Part shown: in pieces, positions 1 through 7,360 of the stretch
Numbering within the stretch: position 1 is the first letter of the stretch
How the letters are laid out: each line of letters begins with the position of its first letter
Assembly (NCBI RefSeq): GCF_000243715.2
Contig: NZ_AHMO02000008.1
Coordinates: 979,001 to 1,043,000, forward strand
Length of the DNA: 64,000 nucleotides
Direction of reading: 5' to 3'
DNA from: Leptospira broomii serovar Hurstbridge str. 5399
Lineage (GTDB): Bacteria > Spirochaetota > Leptospiria > Leptospirales > Leptospiraceae
Translations under genes and position numbers: made by a program
Notes under the pieces: generated by a model
Databases searched by the model: none
What the model was told of the DNA's origin: nothing
The model's input: the letters and a program-made list of their open reading frames with translations, nothing else

Positions 1-240
1 CAATGCAAGCTTAGTCTGTAACTTCTTTGTAGTAGGATTCATATCTAAGCCAGTATCCAAAAAAAAAGGATCGCATGCAATCTGAAAAATCGAACGATTC
101 TCCGGAAGGGCTTTAAGTCCCTACTCTTTGAAATGGCGGAAATTTTTTTACTCGGAGCAGGTTCGTTCAAGCGTGACAGCCTAAGATCGGTGTAATATCA
201 TAGATCGTCCGATCGAATCTCGGATGTAAAGAGTGTATCC

Positions 241-1152
241 ATGAAAATATTAATCACAGGCGCGACCGGCTTTTTGGGAAAGCGAATCGTAGATCTTTTA
301 AAAAAAGAAGGGGAGCACGAATTGTATGCGCTTGTAAGAAGCGAATCGTCCGCTTCTACCTCCCGTAAACTCGGACTCCAGCCGATTCTTGCGGATCTAG
401 GGGATCCTCTATCCCTAAAGAAAGCTTTAGAAGGAATTAAGCTCGACTCGGTTATCCACCTCGCCGCCGAAATCGCCACCCAACGAAATAAACAACTTCT
501 CTGGAAGGTGAATCACGAAGGAACGAAAAATCTTTTCGAATCCGTTGCGAATCTAGGATTAAAACGATTTATATTTGCCAGCACCGTAGTAGTCGGGGAA
601 GCAAACGGAGAATTACTTTCGGAAGATAAACCTCTAAATGTGGAAACCGAGTATGGAAGAACAAAACAGGCTTCGGAGCAGATGTTGCTCGAAGCTTATA
701 AAACGAAAGGCTTTCCCGCAATTATACTTCGTCCATCTCATATATACGGTCCTGGAGGCTGGTTTCAGGATTTGATTCGGGATATAAAAATCGGACTCTT
801 TAGAATTCCGGGCAACGGATTGAATTATTGGGATGTAGTTTACGTGGATGACGTTGCAGCCGCGTTTTTAAAGGTCTTACATTCGGGCAAACCGGGAGAG
901 ATCTATCATATCGTGGATGATACTCCCGTGACTATGCAGGATTTCTTTAACGAAGCGGGAACTTATTTAGGTAAAAAGAAGATAGGTCACGCTCCGGTAT
1001 TCATCGCGAATTTATTAAAAGGGAAAGATCCGGTTCGAGCGGCGACTAGATCCGCAAGAAACTCGAATTCAAAACTTAAATCCCTGGGCTGGAAACCTGC
1101 TTACTCGGATTATAAATCAGGCCTTAAGCAAACTTTCCTAAGCGCCAATTAA
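241..1152 (+). CDS. NAD-dependent epimerase/dehydratase (extended SDR)
   Basis: A 303-residue cytosolic oxidoreductase of the extended short-chain dehydrogenase family, probably acting on a nucleotide sugar or sterol-like substrate that cannot be named. The N-terminal Rossmann signature TGATGFLG lies at residues 6-13. The catalytic YxxxK is Tyr138/Lys142, with the supporting Ser at 114. An RPSHIYGPGG segment (164-173), typical of sugar epimerases, follows. Length is normal for the family. The ATG at 241 places the glycine motif at the N-terminus as expected, but no clear Shine-Dalgarno is visible. It stands alone, convergent with the next gene with a 23-bp gap. Family assignment is firm; substrate is unknown. 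Confidence 0.88.
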   Translation: MKILITGATGFLGKRIVDLLKKEGEHELYALVRSESSASTSRKLGLQPILADLGDPLSLKKALEGIKLDSVIHLAAEIATQRNKQLLWKVNHEGTKNLFESVANLGLKRFIFASTVVVGEANGELLSEDKPLNVETEYGRTKQASEQMLLEAYKTKGFPAIILRPSHIYGPGGWFQDLIRDIKIGLFRIPGNGLNYWDVVYVDDVAAAFLKVLHSGKPGEIYHIVDDTPVTMQDFFNEAGTYLGKKKIGHAPVFIANLLKGKDPVRAATRSARNSNSKLKSLGWKPAYSDYKSGLKQTFLSAN

Positions 1153-1175
1153 CGAGGATTGCTTAACATCCGATA

Positions 1176-2753
1176 TTATCGTTTTTCCATGGAAAAGACG
1201 ATAATATCCGGTTTATTCTCTACAAGAACAGGTGTAAACGTTTTCCCCAAAATACTATTTACCGAATCGTAATATGTATTATGCTCGAAAGGTCGATTCG
1301 GATCGGCATTGCGATCGGTCAGCACTTTTGCCTGAACAAACAATATTTTCGCGAATTGGTTCGGATCATTCTTCGAGAAAAATTTATTTAAGGCGGCCGC
1401 ATCAAAAAGAGTAACACAAGGAGTTACAAAAAAATTTTTACCCATAATCTGAGTGTACGTTCTGATTTGAACCACAACTAGATCGGGTTTTTGTTCCACA
1501 TATAGTTTATGCATTCCTGTCGACTGCTTGCCGTACTTGGCAAGAATTTGCGTATAAGAGACCGTAACGAACGTCGAATAAAGGGCCAAAACGATTACGA
1601 AAGACTTAATAAGTTTTTGCCTATATCCCGAAGATTCCTTTAGAACCAAAATGGCAAAACCGACAAAACTCGGGATAGCGAGATGAAGGTATCTGGTTCC
1701 GAAGTCGATGATTCCGTCATTCGGCGCAACCAATACCGAACCGAGAAATGCAGCAGCTCCCGACTGAATCAATAAATTGCGGCTGAAGTCGAAATTCTCC
1801 GGACTCTGCTTTCGCAACACCCCTTTTGAAGAAAATATAAAGTATAGGGAGTATACGAAGAAAAACAGAAACAAAGGCATGTAGGTAAAAAACCCCGGAC
1901 GACCATAGCTAAAGAAAAGCAATCCGCGATAAATATATAGCTTATCCCAAGGTCGCAAAAACATCGTAGGCTGATTAAAAGAAAAACGAGGCCCAAGAGG
2001 TAAACCGTACATATGCATCTGAACGAAAAGGAGCAGCAGTAATCCGCAAGCAGCACCGATTACGTAAAAGACGGCTGGAATTCGCGTCTGTTTGTTCTGC
2101 CTTAGTCCGAGTAATAGAAACAACGAAAACGAGATGATAAAGACGATCGATTCCACGCGAAACCATGCGGCGGAAGCGGAGATGAAACCCACCAGAAAAT
2201 ATGAATAAGGAAACCGTCGGAAAGAGTTTTTTAATATAAAAAAAGCTCCCGAAAAAAATAAAAAGGAAGCGATCGCAACATCAGGAAAAAAATATCCATT
2301 AATAACGAATGGAGATCCTAAAACGAGAATGAACAGGAATAATAGATCCCATTCCCATAAAATCGACAGCATCAAAAGGGTGACTGCGACAATAAGTGCG
2401 GTAATTATATAAACGGCCTCGATCCCTCCCCAAGGTAAAATCGCGGCATAAAAATACCCGAGCGCGACCGGAAAAGGACTTACGATTTTCTCGCGAATCC
2501 GAATGCATTCAGTCGGACAAAATTCGGACTCCGGATCCAGTTTTGCCGAAGGTAAGTCCAATGATCCTGAAGTAAAACCGCTTCTATAAATGGATTCTCC
2601 TAAGATAAATTTCGCAAGATGGTCCGAATAAAGCTGCTGAGAGGGCTTCAGCAGGAAAGGATAAAGAAGAGGCGCCAGAAGTAGGAATACGAGCAGAGTC
2701 TTTCGAAAATAATTGGATTGGAAAAACGGCACGGTTGTAAAAGTAGGGTTCAA
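1176..2753 (-). CDS. Multispanning membrane protein, GT-C glycosyltransferase-like
   Basis: A 525-residue polytopic inner-membrane protein with about ten hydrophobic segments. After the first membrane segment comes a short loop with an acidic residue (YSDHLAKF, around residue 43). The C-terminal 130 residues are soluble and probably periplasmic. This layout (acidic first loop, many helices, soluble tail) is that of GT-C glycosyltransferases using polyprenyl-phosphate sugars, but I see no diagnostic family motif, so the enzymatic role is inference. Two cysteines near residues 78-82 could form a periplasmic disulfide. It is divergent from the small secreted protein at 2855. Confidence 0.6.
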   Translation of the reverse strand: MNPTFTTVPFFQSNYFRKTLLVFLLLAPLLYPFLLKPSQQLYSDHLAKFILGESIYRSGFTSGSLDLPSAKLDPESEFCPTECIRIREKIVSPFPVALGYFYAAILPWGGIEAVYIITALIVAVTLLMLSILWEWDLLFLFILVLGSPFVINGYFFPDVAIASFLFFSGAFFILKNSFRRFPYSYFLVGFISASAAWFRVESIVFIISFSLFLLLGLRQNKQTRIPAVFYVIGAACGLLLLLFVQMHMYGLPLGPRFSFNQPTMFLRPWDKLYIYRGLLFFSYGRPGFFTYMPLFLFFFVYSLYFIFSSKGVLRKQSPENFDFSRNLLIQSGAAAFLGSVLVAPNDGIIDFGTRYLHLAIPSFVGFAILVLKESSGYRQKLIKSFVIVLALYSTFVTVSYTQILAKYGKQSTGMHKLYVEQKPDLVVVQIRTYTQIMGKNFFVTPCVTLFDAAALNKFFSKNDPNQFAKILFVQAKVLTDRNADPNRPFEHNTYYDSVNSILGKTFTPVLVENKPDIIVFSMEKR

Positions 2754-2791
2754 AAGATCAGGGACAATCTTTTTTTAGCCCGAGCCTTCTT

Positions 2792-2820
2792 TTGTCAAAT
2801 AGGTTGACGCGGTTTATCGG
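2792..2820 (+). promoter_or_regulatory. Candidate sigma-70 promoter
   Basis: TTGTCA at 2792-2797 and TATCGG at 2815-2820 are separated by 17 bases and lie 34 bases before the ATG at 2855. Spacing is ideal, while the -10 match is moderate. Confidence 0.4.
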
Positions 2821-2854
2821 AGCAATACGTTGCCTACCAAACAAGAGGACGCAA

Positions 2855-3112
2855 ATGAAGAAATCTCTCCTTTTCATTCTTAGTTTTTATCTTTACGGTA
2901 GTTACTTTGGAATCCTCGCTCAGGAGACCTCGAATCCGACGCCGGCTACACCTCCCAGGGATAAAATGGTCTGTACACGGATCGATCTAGAAATCATCGG
3001 CACCAGCTATAACGAAGGCCTCCGTTGCGAAACCAAAGACGCTATTTGTTATATGATTGAGGGATTCGCAATGAGCTGCTTTCCGAAACCTAAAAGTACG
3101 CCCGGACAGTAA
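2855..3112 (+). CDS. Small secreted cysteine-containing protein, unknown function
   Basis: An 85-residue protein beginning with a clear signal peptide (MKKSLLFILSFYLYGSYFGILAQ, cleavage probably after Ala-Gln or just before). The ATG at 2855 is preferred over an upstream in-frame start because it has a GAGGA ribosome-binding site 6-7 bases upstream and puts the signal peptide at the N-terminus. The mature part is short, with four cysteines spread over about 45 residues (MVCTRID, LRCETKDAICYM, MSCF), which suggests two disulfides in the periplasm or outside the cell. I do not recognise a family. It is preceded by a good promoter candidate and appears monocistronic. Confidence 0.65.
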   Translation: MKKSLLFILSFYLYGSYFGILAQETSNPTPATPPRDKMVCTRIDLEIIGTSYNEGLRCETKDAICYMIEGFAMSCFPKPKSTPGQ

Positions 3113-3163
3113 AATTTATCGGATTATCGGGAAAGGAAACTGTAGTAATGGCAAGTCAGTCCC

Positions 3164-3190
3164 AAATAAAAAAGGCGTCATCAAGACGCC
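3164..3190 (-). terminator. Rho-independent terminator of the 3226-3561 gene
   Basis: On the minus strand GGCGTC, a five-base loop and GACGCC are followed by TTTTTTATTT. This is a classic intrinsic terminator starting about 35 bases after the stop codon of the leftward gene. Confidence 0.85.
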
Positions 3191-3225
3191 CTCCAATGAT
3201 AATGGATTTCTAGGATTTGAGACGA

Positions 3226-3561
3226 TTAAAGATTGTTCAAGAATTCTTGAGTCTTTTGAGCTTCTCTTTCCAAAGCTGCTGCTTGTTTCAGAAATTTTGC
3301 CGATTGAGCATTGCTAGCTAGAAATTTTCCGCCGGTAGAACGTTTTGCAAGAGCTCTTAACTCTTCGGCACGCTCAGACTTTTGCTGAGCAAGCGCTTTC
3401 AGGTATGTCCCAACAGCAATTTTTTGTTCTTTAGTTACGGCAGCCGAAACCAAGGCTTGCTCCAATAGACGATCCTCGGTGTCTTGCGAAACCGCGAAGA
3501 TAGAAGAGCCAGCTAAAAATCCAGCGACCAGAAGTAGAGAAATGATTTTGTTAACTTTCAT
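3226..3561 (-). CDS. Small exported alpha-helical protein, unknown function
   Basis: A 111-residue protein with an N-terminal signal peptide (hydrophobic stretch at residues 5-21, likely cleavage near FAVSQ-D). The mature 85 residues are almost entirely predicted helix, rich in Ala, Glu, Lys and Leu, with no cysteine. The ATG has GAGAGG nine bases upstream. Such short, charged, periplasmic helical proteins are common in Leptospira, but I cannot name a function. It has its own intrinsic terminator and a long AT-rich upstream region, so it is probably a well-expressed single-gene unit. Confidence 0.7.
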   Translation of the reverse strand: MKVNKIISLLLVAGFLAGSSIFAVSQDTEDRLLEQALVSAAVTKEQKIAVGTYLKALAQQKSERAEELRALAKRSTGGKFLASNAQSAKFLKQAAALEREAQKTQEFLNNL

Positions 3562-4067
3562 GAATTTGAAACCTCTCGGTGAACTATTTATATTTTTAAT
3601 TCTCGTTATCGCTTATATCCATAAGACCTATTCCACTTTCCAAATGATACTAAAAAATCAAAAAAAATAAAAAATCAATTTAAATAGTTAAACAAACCCA
3701 AACGCATAATAATATCGTTTATTATATTTGTATAATTTTACGAAACATTGCGTTTCACTGCCCCATATAGTGCGTAAAGCAAATAAAAGAGGCGAATTCA
3801 AAAGCAGTGCTACAAACCTGCTTCCTTCTCGTACAATCATCGTCTAGTTAGTCCGATTTTTCAAGAAAAAAGTATATAACAAAAACCAAAAATGCTTACT
3901 TTTTGAGCACATTTATTAAGCAATATGCTAACATTATAGGCAAAAATTGGGCAAAAACCCTCTTTTTTAAGGATTTTCGAAAAATGCGATTTTGCGCAAG
4001 GATCGCTTTTCCGATGCGACTCTTTGGATATTTTGGTAGCAGATTTTCTCTTAAAAGGATTTGGCAA
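3562..4067. other. AT-rich intergenic region between divergent genes
   Basis: About 500 bases separate the leftward helical protein and the rightward glyoxalase-like gene. The part 3640-3740 is very AT-rich (long A/T runs). Short open frames on both strands lack ribosome-binding sites and family resemblance. It presumably holds the promoters of both flanking genes, but I cannot place them confidently. Confidence 0.5.
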
Positions 4068-4490
4068 ATGCGTTATTTACATGCGATGATTCGCGTTTTG
4101 GATTTAGATGCGGCGTTGGACTTCTTCTGCGACAAGTTAGGATTGAAAGAAACTAGGCGAAGTGAGCATCCGGAAGGAAAATTCACTCTCGTATTCTTAT
4201 CGGAAGGATCGCCTAACGCACCCGAGATCGAACTAACCTATAACTGGGATCAAAAAGAGCGATATACCTTTGGAAGGAATTTCGGCCACTTAGCCTTCGA
4301 AGTGGAAAATATATATCAAGTATGCGAGCGGTTGCAATCGAAAGGTGTCATCATCAATCGTCCACCCCGGGACGGTCGAATGGCTTTCGTTCGTTCTCCC
4401 GATTTGATTTCTATCGAATTATTGCAAAGAGGAAAGTCTCTGGAACCTTCGGAGCCTTGGAAGAGTATGCAGAATACCGGAGAGTGGTAG
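4068..4490 (+). CDS. Glyoxalase I-like (VOC superfamily) protein
   Basis: A 140-residue vicinal-oxygen-chelate protein resembling lactoylglutathione lyase, which converts the methylglyoxal-thiol adduct to lactoylthiol. It opens with [19 protein letters not shown], where His5 is the usual first metal ligand. It also has IELTYNW with Glu as the second, GHLAFEVEN with the third His, and ISIELLQ with the last Glu, so all four metal ligands of GloA can be placed. The ATG at 4068 is chosen because it has AAGGA eight bases upstream and starts exactly at the domain. The longer frame upstream is basic and unlike the family. Cytosolic and apparently monocistronic. Thiol cofactor unknown. Confidence 0.82.
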   Translation: MRYLHAMIRVLDLDAALDFFCDKLGLKETRRSEHPEGKFTLVFLSEGSPNAPEIELTYNWDQKERYTFGRNFGHLAFEVENIYQVCERLQSKGVIINRPPRDGRMAFVRSPDLISIELLQRGKSLEPSEPWKSMQNTGEW

Positions 4491-4502
4491 GCTAGGTTTC
4501 CG

Positions 4503-5531
4503 TTATTTCTCGAGGGACCTATATTCTTCTAATAAAAGATATACGGATTTCTGAAATAAATCCTCCAATTCCTTCGGTTGAATTTCCTCAAGGCTGCTCC
4601 CTTCTTTCCAAAGGAAGGGGAGTAGACCGTCTAGATTGGTAGATTCAAAGCGCAAAGTTTGTCCGCTTTCGCTATACGGAATTCCGGCGAGAAAAAGTTT
4701 CGCCTTAAAAAGCGCATCCGATCTGCAGATCCAGATTACCGACTTCGGCTCATGCACCGGAAACAAACCTGCATGCACGACCTGATCCTCCCAGGTTTCG
4801 CGATGAGTTCCTTTTTTTTGAAAGAGTACGTCACCCTGAAGAATCTCGGCTTCCAAAATCTTAGGAAGGATCAAACGCTTCTTAACCTTTTCGGATCGAT
4901 CATAGGCCAGGAGATAGTAGTCCTCTCCTCCTTTTCTCAATAAACGAATCGGATCCACTTCCAAGGAATAGGATTCTTCCGGAAAGGTTTTATAATATTT
5001 CAATCTTAACGGACTTCGGTTTTTAAGCGCTTCCAGAATGGAAAATGCGACCTCTCCTAATTCATCCGAAATATCTTTGGGATCTTCTTTTAAATCCGGA
5101 AAAGCACCTAATTCACCAGCAAAGATTTTCTGCGCGGCGGAATATAATTCATAACGAGGCGATTGTGAATACGCTTCCAGCAGAATGGCGGAAATTTCCC
5201 TGAGTTCGTCGGGTGAAAATTTAAGCGACTTCGCCGACGGATCCGTTTCCAAAATGTAAACGAAGTCTTTCGTATTCTTCTGAGGGTAATAACGAATGTG
5301 AAAACCTAGATTTTCCAACTCCTCTATATCGCGAGAAAGCTTTCTCCGGTCCGAGTCCTTGTTTTCGTTATCGTAGAATTCTCCCATGATCTCTTTTAAG
5401 GACGAAAGGGTTAACCCATCTTGAAATTGAAAGAAATTAAAAAGCAAAGTCAGAAGACGAGACTCCGTAGGATTCATTTCCCGGGGTTCGATTCCAAGCT
5501 CGAGATCGTTATCAAGTTCTTCTTCTTTCAT
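4503..5531 (-). CDS. WYL-domain transcriptional regulator
   Basis: A 342-residue cytosolic regulator. Residues about 15-100 form a winged-helix DNA-binding domain of the YafY/DeoR type (LLTLLFNFFQF, then SDRRKLSRDIEELENLGF). A linker follows, then a WYL domain (residues about 155-235, containing PLRLKYYK, VDPIRLLRKGGEDYYLLAYD) and a WCX-type C-terminal extension. WYL domains bind nucleic acids or nucleotides and often control stress or phage-defence genes. No defence genes adjoin it here. The very acidic N-terminus (EEELDNDLELG) is unusual. It converges with the glyoxalase gene. Targets unknown. Confidence 0.8.
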   Translation of the reverse strand: MKEEELDNDLELGIEPREMNPTESRLLTLLFNFFQFQDGLTLSSLKEIMGEFYDNENKDSDRRKLSRDIEELENLGFHIRYYPQKNTKDFVYILETDPSAKSLKFSPDELREISAILLEAYSQSPRYELYSAAQKIFAGELGAFPDLKEDPKDISDELGEVAFSILEALKNRSPLRLKYYKTFPEESYSLEVDPIRLLRKGGEDYYLLAYDRSEKVKKRLILPKILEAEILQGDVLFQKKGTHRETWEDQVVHAGLFPVHEPKSVIWICRSDALFKAKLFLAGIPYSESGQTLRFESTNLDGLLPFLWKEGSSLEEIQPKELEDLFQKSVYLLLEEYRSLEK

Positions 5532-5693
5532 GCCTACGATCAGAGAATCATCTATCGTCCCGGCCTAGCAACCAGAAATCTCCAATTCGAGAGGAACTCC
5601 CCTCCGGCATAAAAAACCGCTTGAAGAACGGGAAAGAAAGGAAAAACTCCGAATGCCCGTAAGGGATAAATTGCGAATAGAATAGGAATCGCT

Positions 5694-5921
5694 ATGGCAA
5701 AAATTATAGGATACATCATACCGAATATTATAGGTTTGATTTTAATTGTTTTGGGTTGGTGGACGACGATCATCAATGTGGCTACGCTTCGTTTTTCGGG
5801 CGAATCGTACTTCAACAAATGGACCTACACCGGATTAATAATGATCATAGTTGGAGCCTACCTTCCAGAAATTTGGATAGGACTCCGAAATAAACTATTT
5901 GGTACGAAATCCGAGACCTAG
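5694..5921 (+). CDS. Small two-helix membrane protein
   Basis: A 75-residue protein with two strongly hydrophobic helices (residues about 6-28 and 46-64) joined by a short polar loop, and a basic C-terminus. The ATG follows AGGA by seven bases. The antisense frame covering the same bases is less convincing because its ends do not suit a start site. Function unknown; small inner-membrane proteins like this are often poorly conserved outside the genus. Confidence 0.6.
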   Translation: MAKIIGYIIPNIIGLILIVLGWWTTIINVATLRFSGESYFNKWTYTGLIMIIVGAYLPEIWIGLRNKLFGTKSET

Positions 5922-5973
5922 ATTTCCTGCCGCAAAAATTGTCTAGACTTTCTTCGGCACTTCGTTAAAGTTT

Positions 5974-6083
5974 CCGTCTCAGGACCTGACTCCTAGCCCT
6001 CGGTATGAATTTGAAAAAAATCTTTACGAGCTAGGTACATGTACTATAATGCGACATAATATAGAGATTGGAACCTGAGACGG
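5974..6083. repeat. Perfect 10-bp inverted repeat spaced by 90 bases around the DegT promoter
   Basis: CCGTCTCAGG at 5974-5983 is the exact reverse complement of CCTGAGACGG at 6074-6083. The second arm ends three bases before the ATG at 6087, over the place of the ribosome-binding site. The candidate promoter lies between the arms. Confidence 0.6.
6023..6050 (+). promoter_or_regulatory. Candidate sigma-70 promoter with palindromic spacer
   Basis: TTTACG at 6023-6028 and a perfect TATAAT at 6045-6050 are separated by 16 bases. The spacer contains the palindrome GTACATGTAC (6035-6044), directly abutting the -10 box and well placed for a repressor. Confidence 0.55.
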
Positions 6084-6086
6084 TCA

Positions 6087-7187
6087 ATGAGCACGGAAAC
6101 CGAAGTTCTAGATAAAGCTACCCGAAAGAAAACGGATATTGAGTATAATAAGCCCACTCTTTCTAGAGAGGACCTCAAAACCGTGCTCGAGGCGTTAGTA
6201 GAAGATCATCTCTCGACCGGGTCGGTAACTTCTAAATTTGAAAAGGCCTTCTCTTCCACATTTCGAACGAAGAACGTCATTTCGGCAAATAGCTTAACAG
6301 CTGCGTACCACCTCGCATTTCTTTCCTTGGAAATTCAACCGGGGGATAAGGTAGCTCTATCAACGTACGCACCCTTAGCTGCGCTCGATGCAATTTTTCT
6401 GATTCAAGCTCAACCCTTAGTTATCGATTTAGAAAGACATTCCTTTCATATTAGCATTGCCGGAGTCGCCTCGGCATTGGAAGATCCTTCGGTAAAGGCG
6501 ATCGTGGTCGATCATACGTTCGGATCTCTGTTAGACTTTTCAAAATACGATTTTAAAGGCATCCCCGTTATAGAAGATTTCTCGGAAGCTGTAGGCGCGA
6601 GAACCGAGACGTTTACTCCTGGAAGACAGGGAAAGATCTCCATTTGCGGACTTTCGGTCGAGTATCTGATCACAACCGGAAACGGAGCCTTAATTTGTAC
6701 GGACGACGATTCGATATCTAAAAAAATTCGGGCTCGAAAAAACGGCAAAGACCCTTATCCGAGAAAAGACTGCCAGCCTCGTATGGATTACGACATGATC
6801 GATTACCAGGCCGCCTTGGGTATCGAGCAGCTTTCTAATTTGGGAGTGATACTGGAACGGAAACGTAAAATCGCTCAAATTTACTTACAATCTCTTCAAG
6901 GTTCTCAAGTTTCCTCGCATTATAACGATCCAGCCTCGGAAACCTTTAATCGTTTCGTTATTCTTGCCCCGGGAAATTACGAGCAAGTAGAGAGGTACTT
7001 TCGGTCTCTCCAAATCGGCACTCGAAGAACGATGGAAGAACCGATTCACCATATTTTAGAATTGCCGAATGCGGATTTTCCGAACGGAGAGCGGCTGTTT
7101 CAAAGAGGCCATTGCATTCCAGTTTACCCCAATCTGACAAAAGATAATATTCAGAGAATTTCTCAGGCGATTCGCAGAATTTATTAG
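6087..7187 (+). CDS. DegT/DnrJ/EryC1-family protein lacking the PLP lysine
   Basis: A 366-residue fold-type I PLP-enzyme homologue of the sugar aminotransferase family. It keeps the family landmarks: KPTLSREDL at the N-terminus, the VIEDFSEAVGA segment with Asp164 that should hold the PLP ring nitrogen, and DYQAALGIEQL. However, the segment that normally reads SFxxxK before the glycine turn is LSVEYLITTGNG. Aligned from either side, Tyr193 occupies the position of the Schiff-base lysine. It is therefore unlikely to be a standard aminotransferase. It may resemble the His-substituted dehydratases (ColD type) or be a binding or regulatory protein. It is a single gene with its own promoter and no neighbouring sugar-biosynthesis genes. 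Confidence 0.75.
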   Translation: MSTETEVLDKATRKKTDIEYNKPTLSREDLKTVLEALVEDHLSTGSVTSKFEKAFSSTFRTKNVISANSLTAAYHLAFLSLEIQPGDKVALSTYAPLAALDAIFLIQAQPLVIDLERHSFHISIAGVASALEDPSVKAIVVDHTFGSLLDFSKYDFKGIPVIEDFSEAVGARTETFTPGRQGKISICGLSVEYLITTGNGALICTDDDSISKKIRARKNGKDPYPRKDCQPRMDYDMIDYQAALGIEQLSNLGVILERKRKIAQIYLQSLQGSQVSSHYNDPASETFNRFVILAPGNYEQVERYFRSLQIGTRRTMEEPIHHILELPNADFPNGERLFQRGHCIPVYPNLTKDNIQRISQAIRRIY

Positions 7188-7360
7188 TTCGGAAATAAAA
7201 TCTTTTGTCTCCGGACATAACTTGGGAGATTCAAAAGAGTTTTAAAATTCCGAACCTCCCCCGATAATTCTTTCCGAAAAAAGACAAAACCCCGAAATAG
7301 ACTCTTGAATCGTTTGAAATCTTCCTTAATCTAAGAAACGATTTCAGATTCGGGGGCCCC

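Noticed and set aside
1..42. Possible start of a leftward gene at the window edge (MNPTTKKLQTKLAL)
   Set aside because: Only 14 codons are visible, with a weak ribosome-binding site. It cannot be judged from this window.
3903..4067. An N-terminal extension of the glyoxalase-like protein
   Set aside because: The extra 55 residues are basic with no family match, and a good ribosome-binding site lies before the internal ATG at 4068.
5552..5818. An 88-codon leftward open frame opposite the small membrane protein
   Set aside because: The opposite strand offers a better ribosome-binding site and cleaner two-helix topology. This frame is the antisense of those hydrophobic codons.
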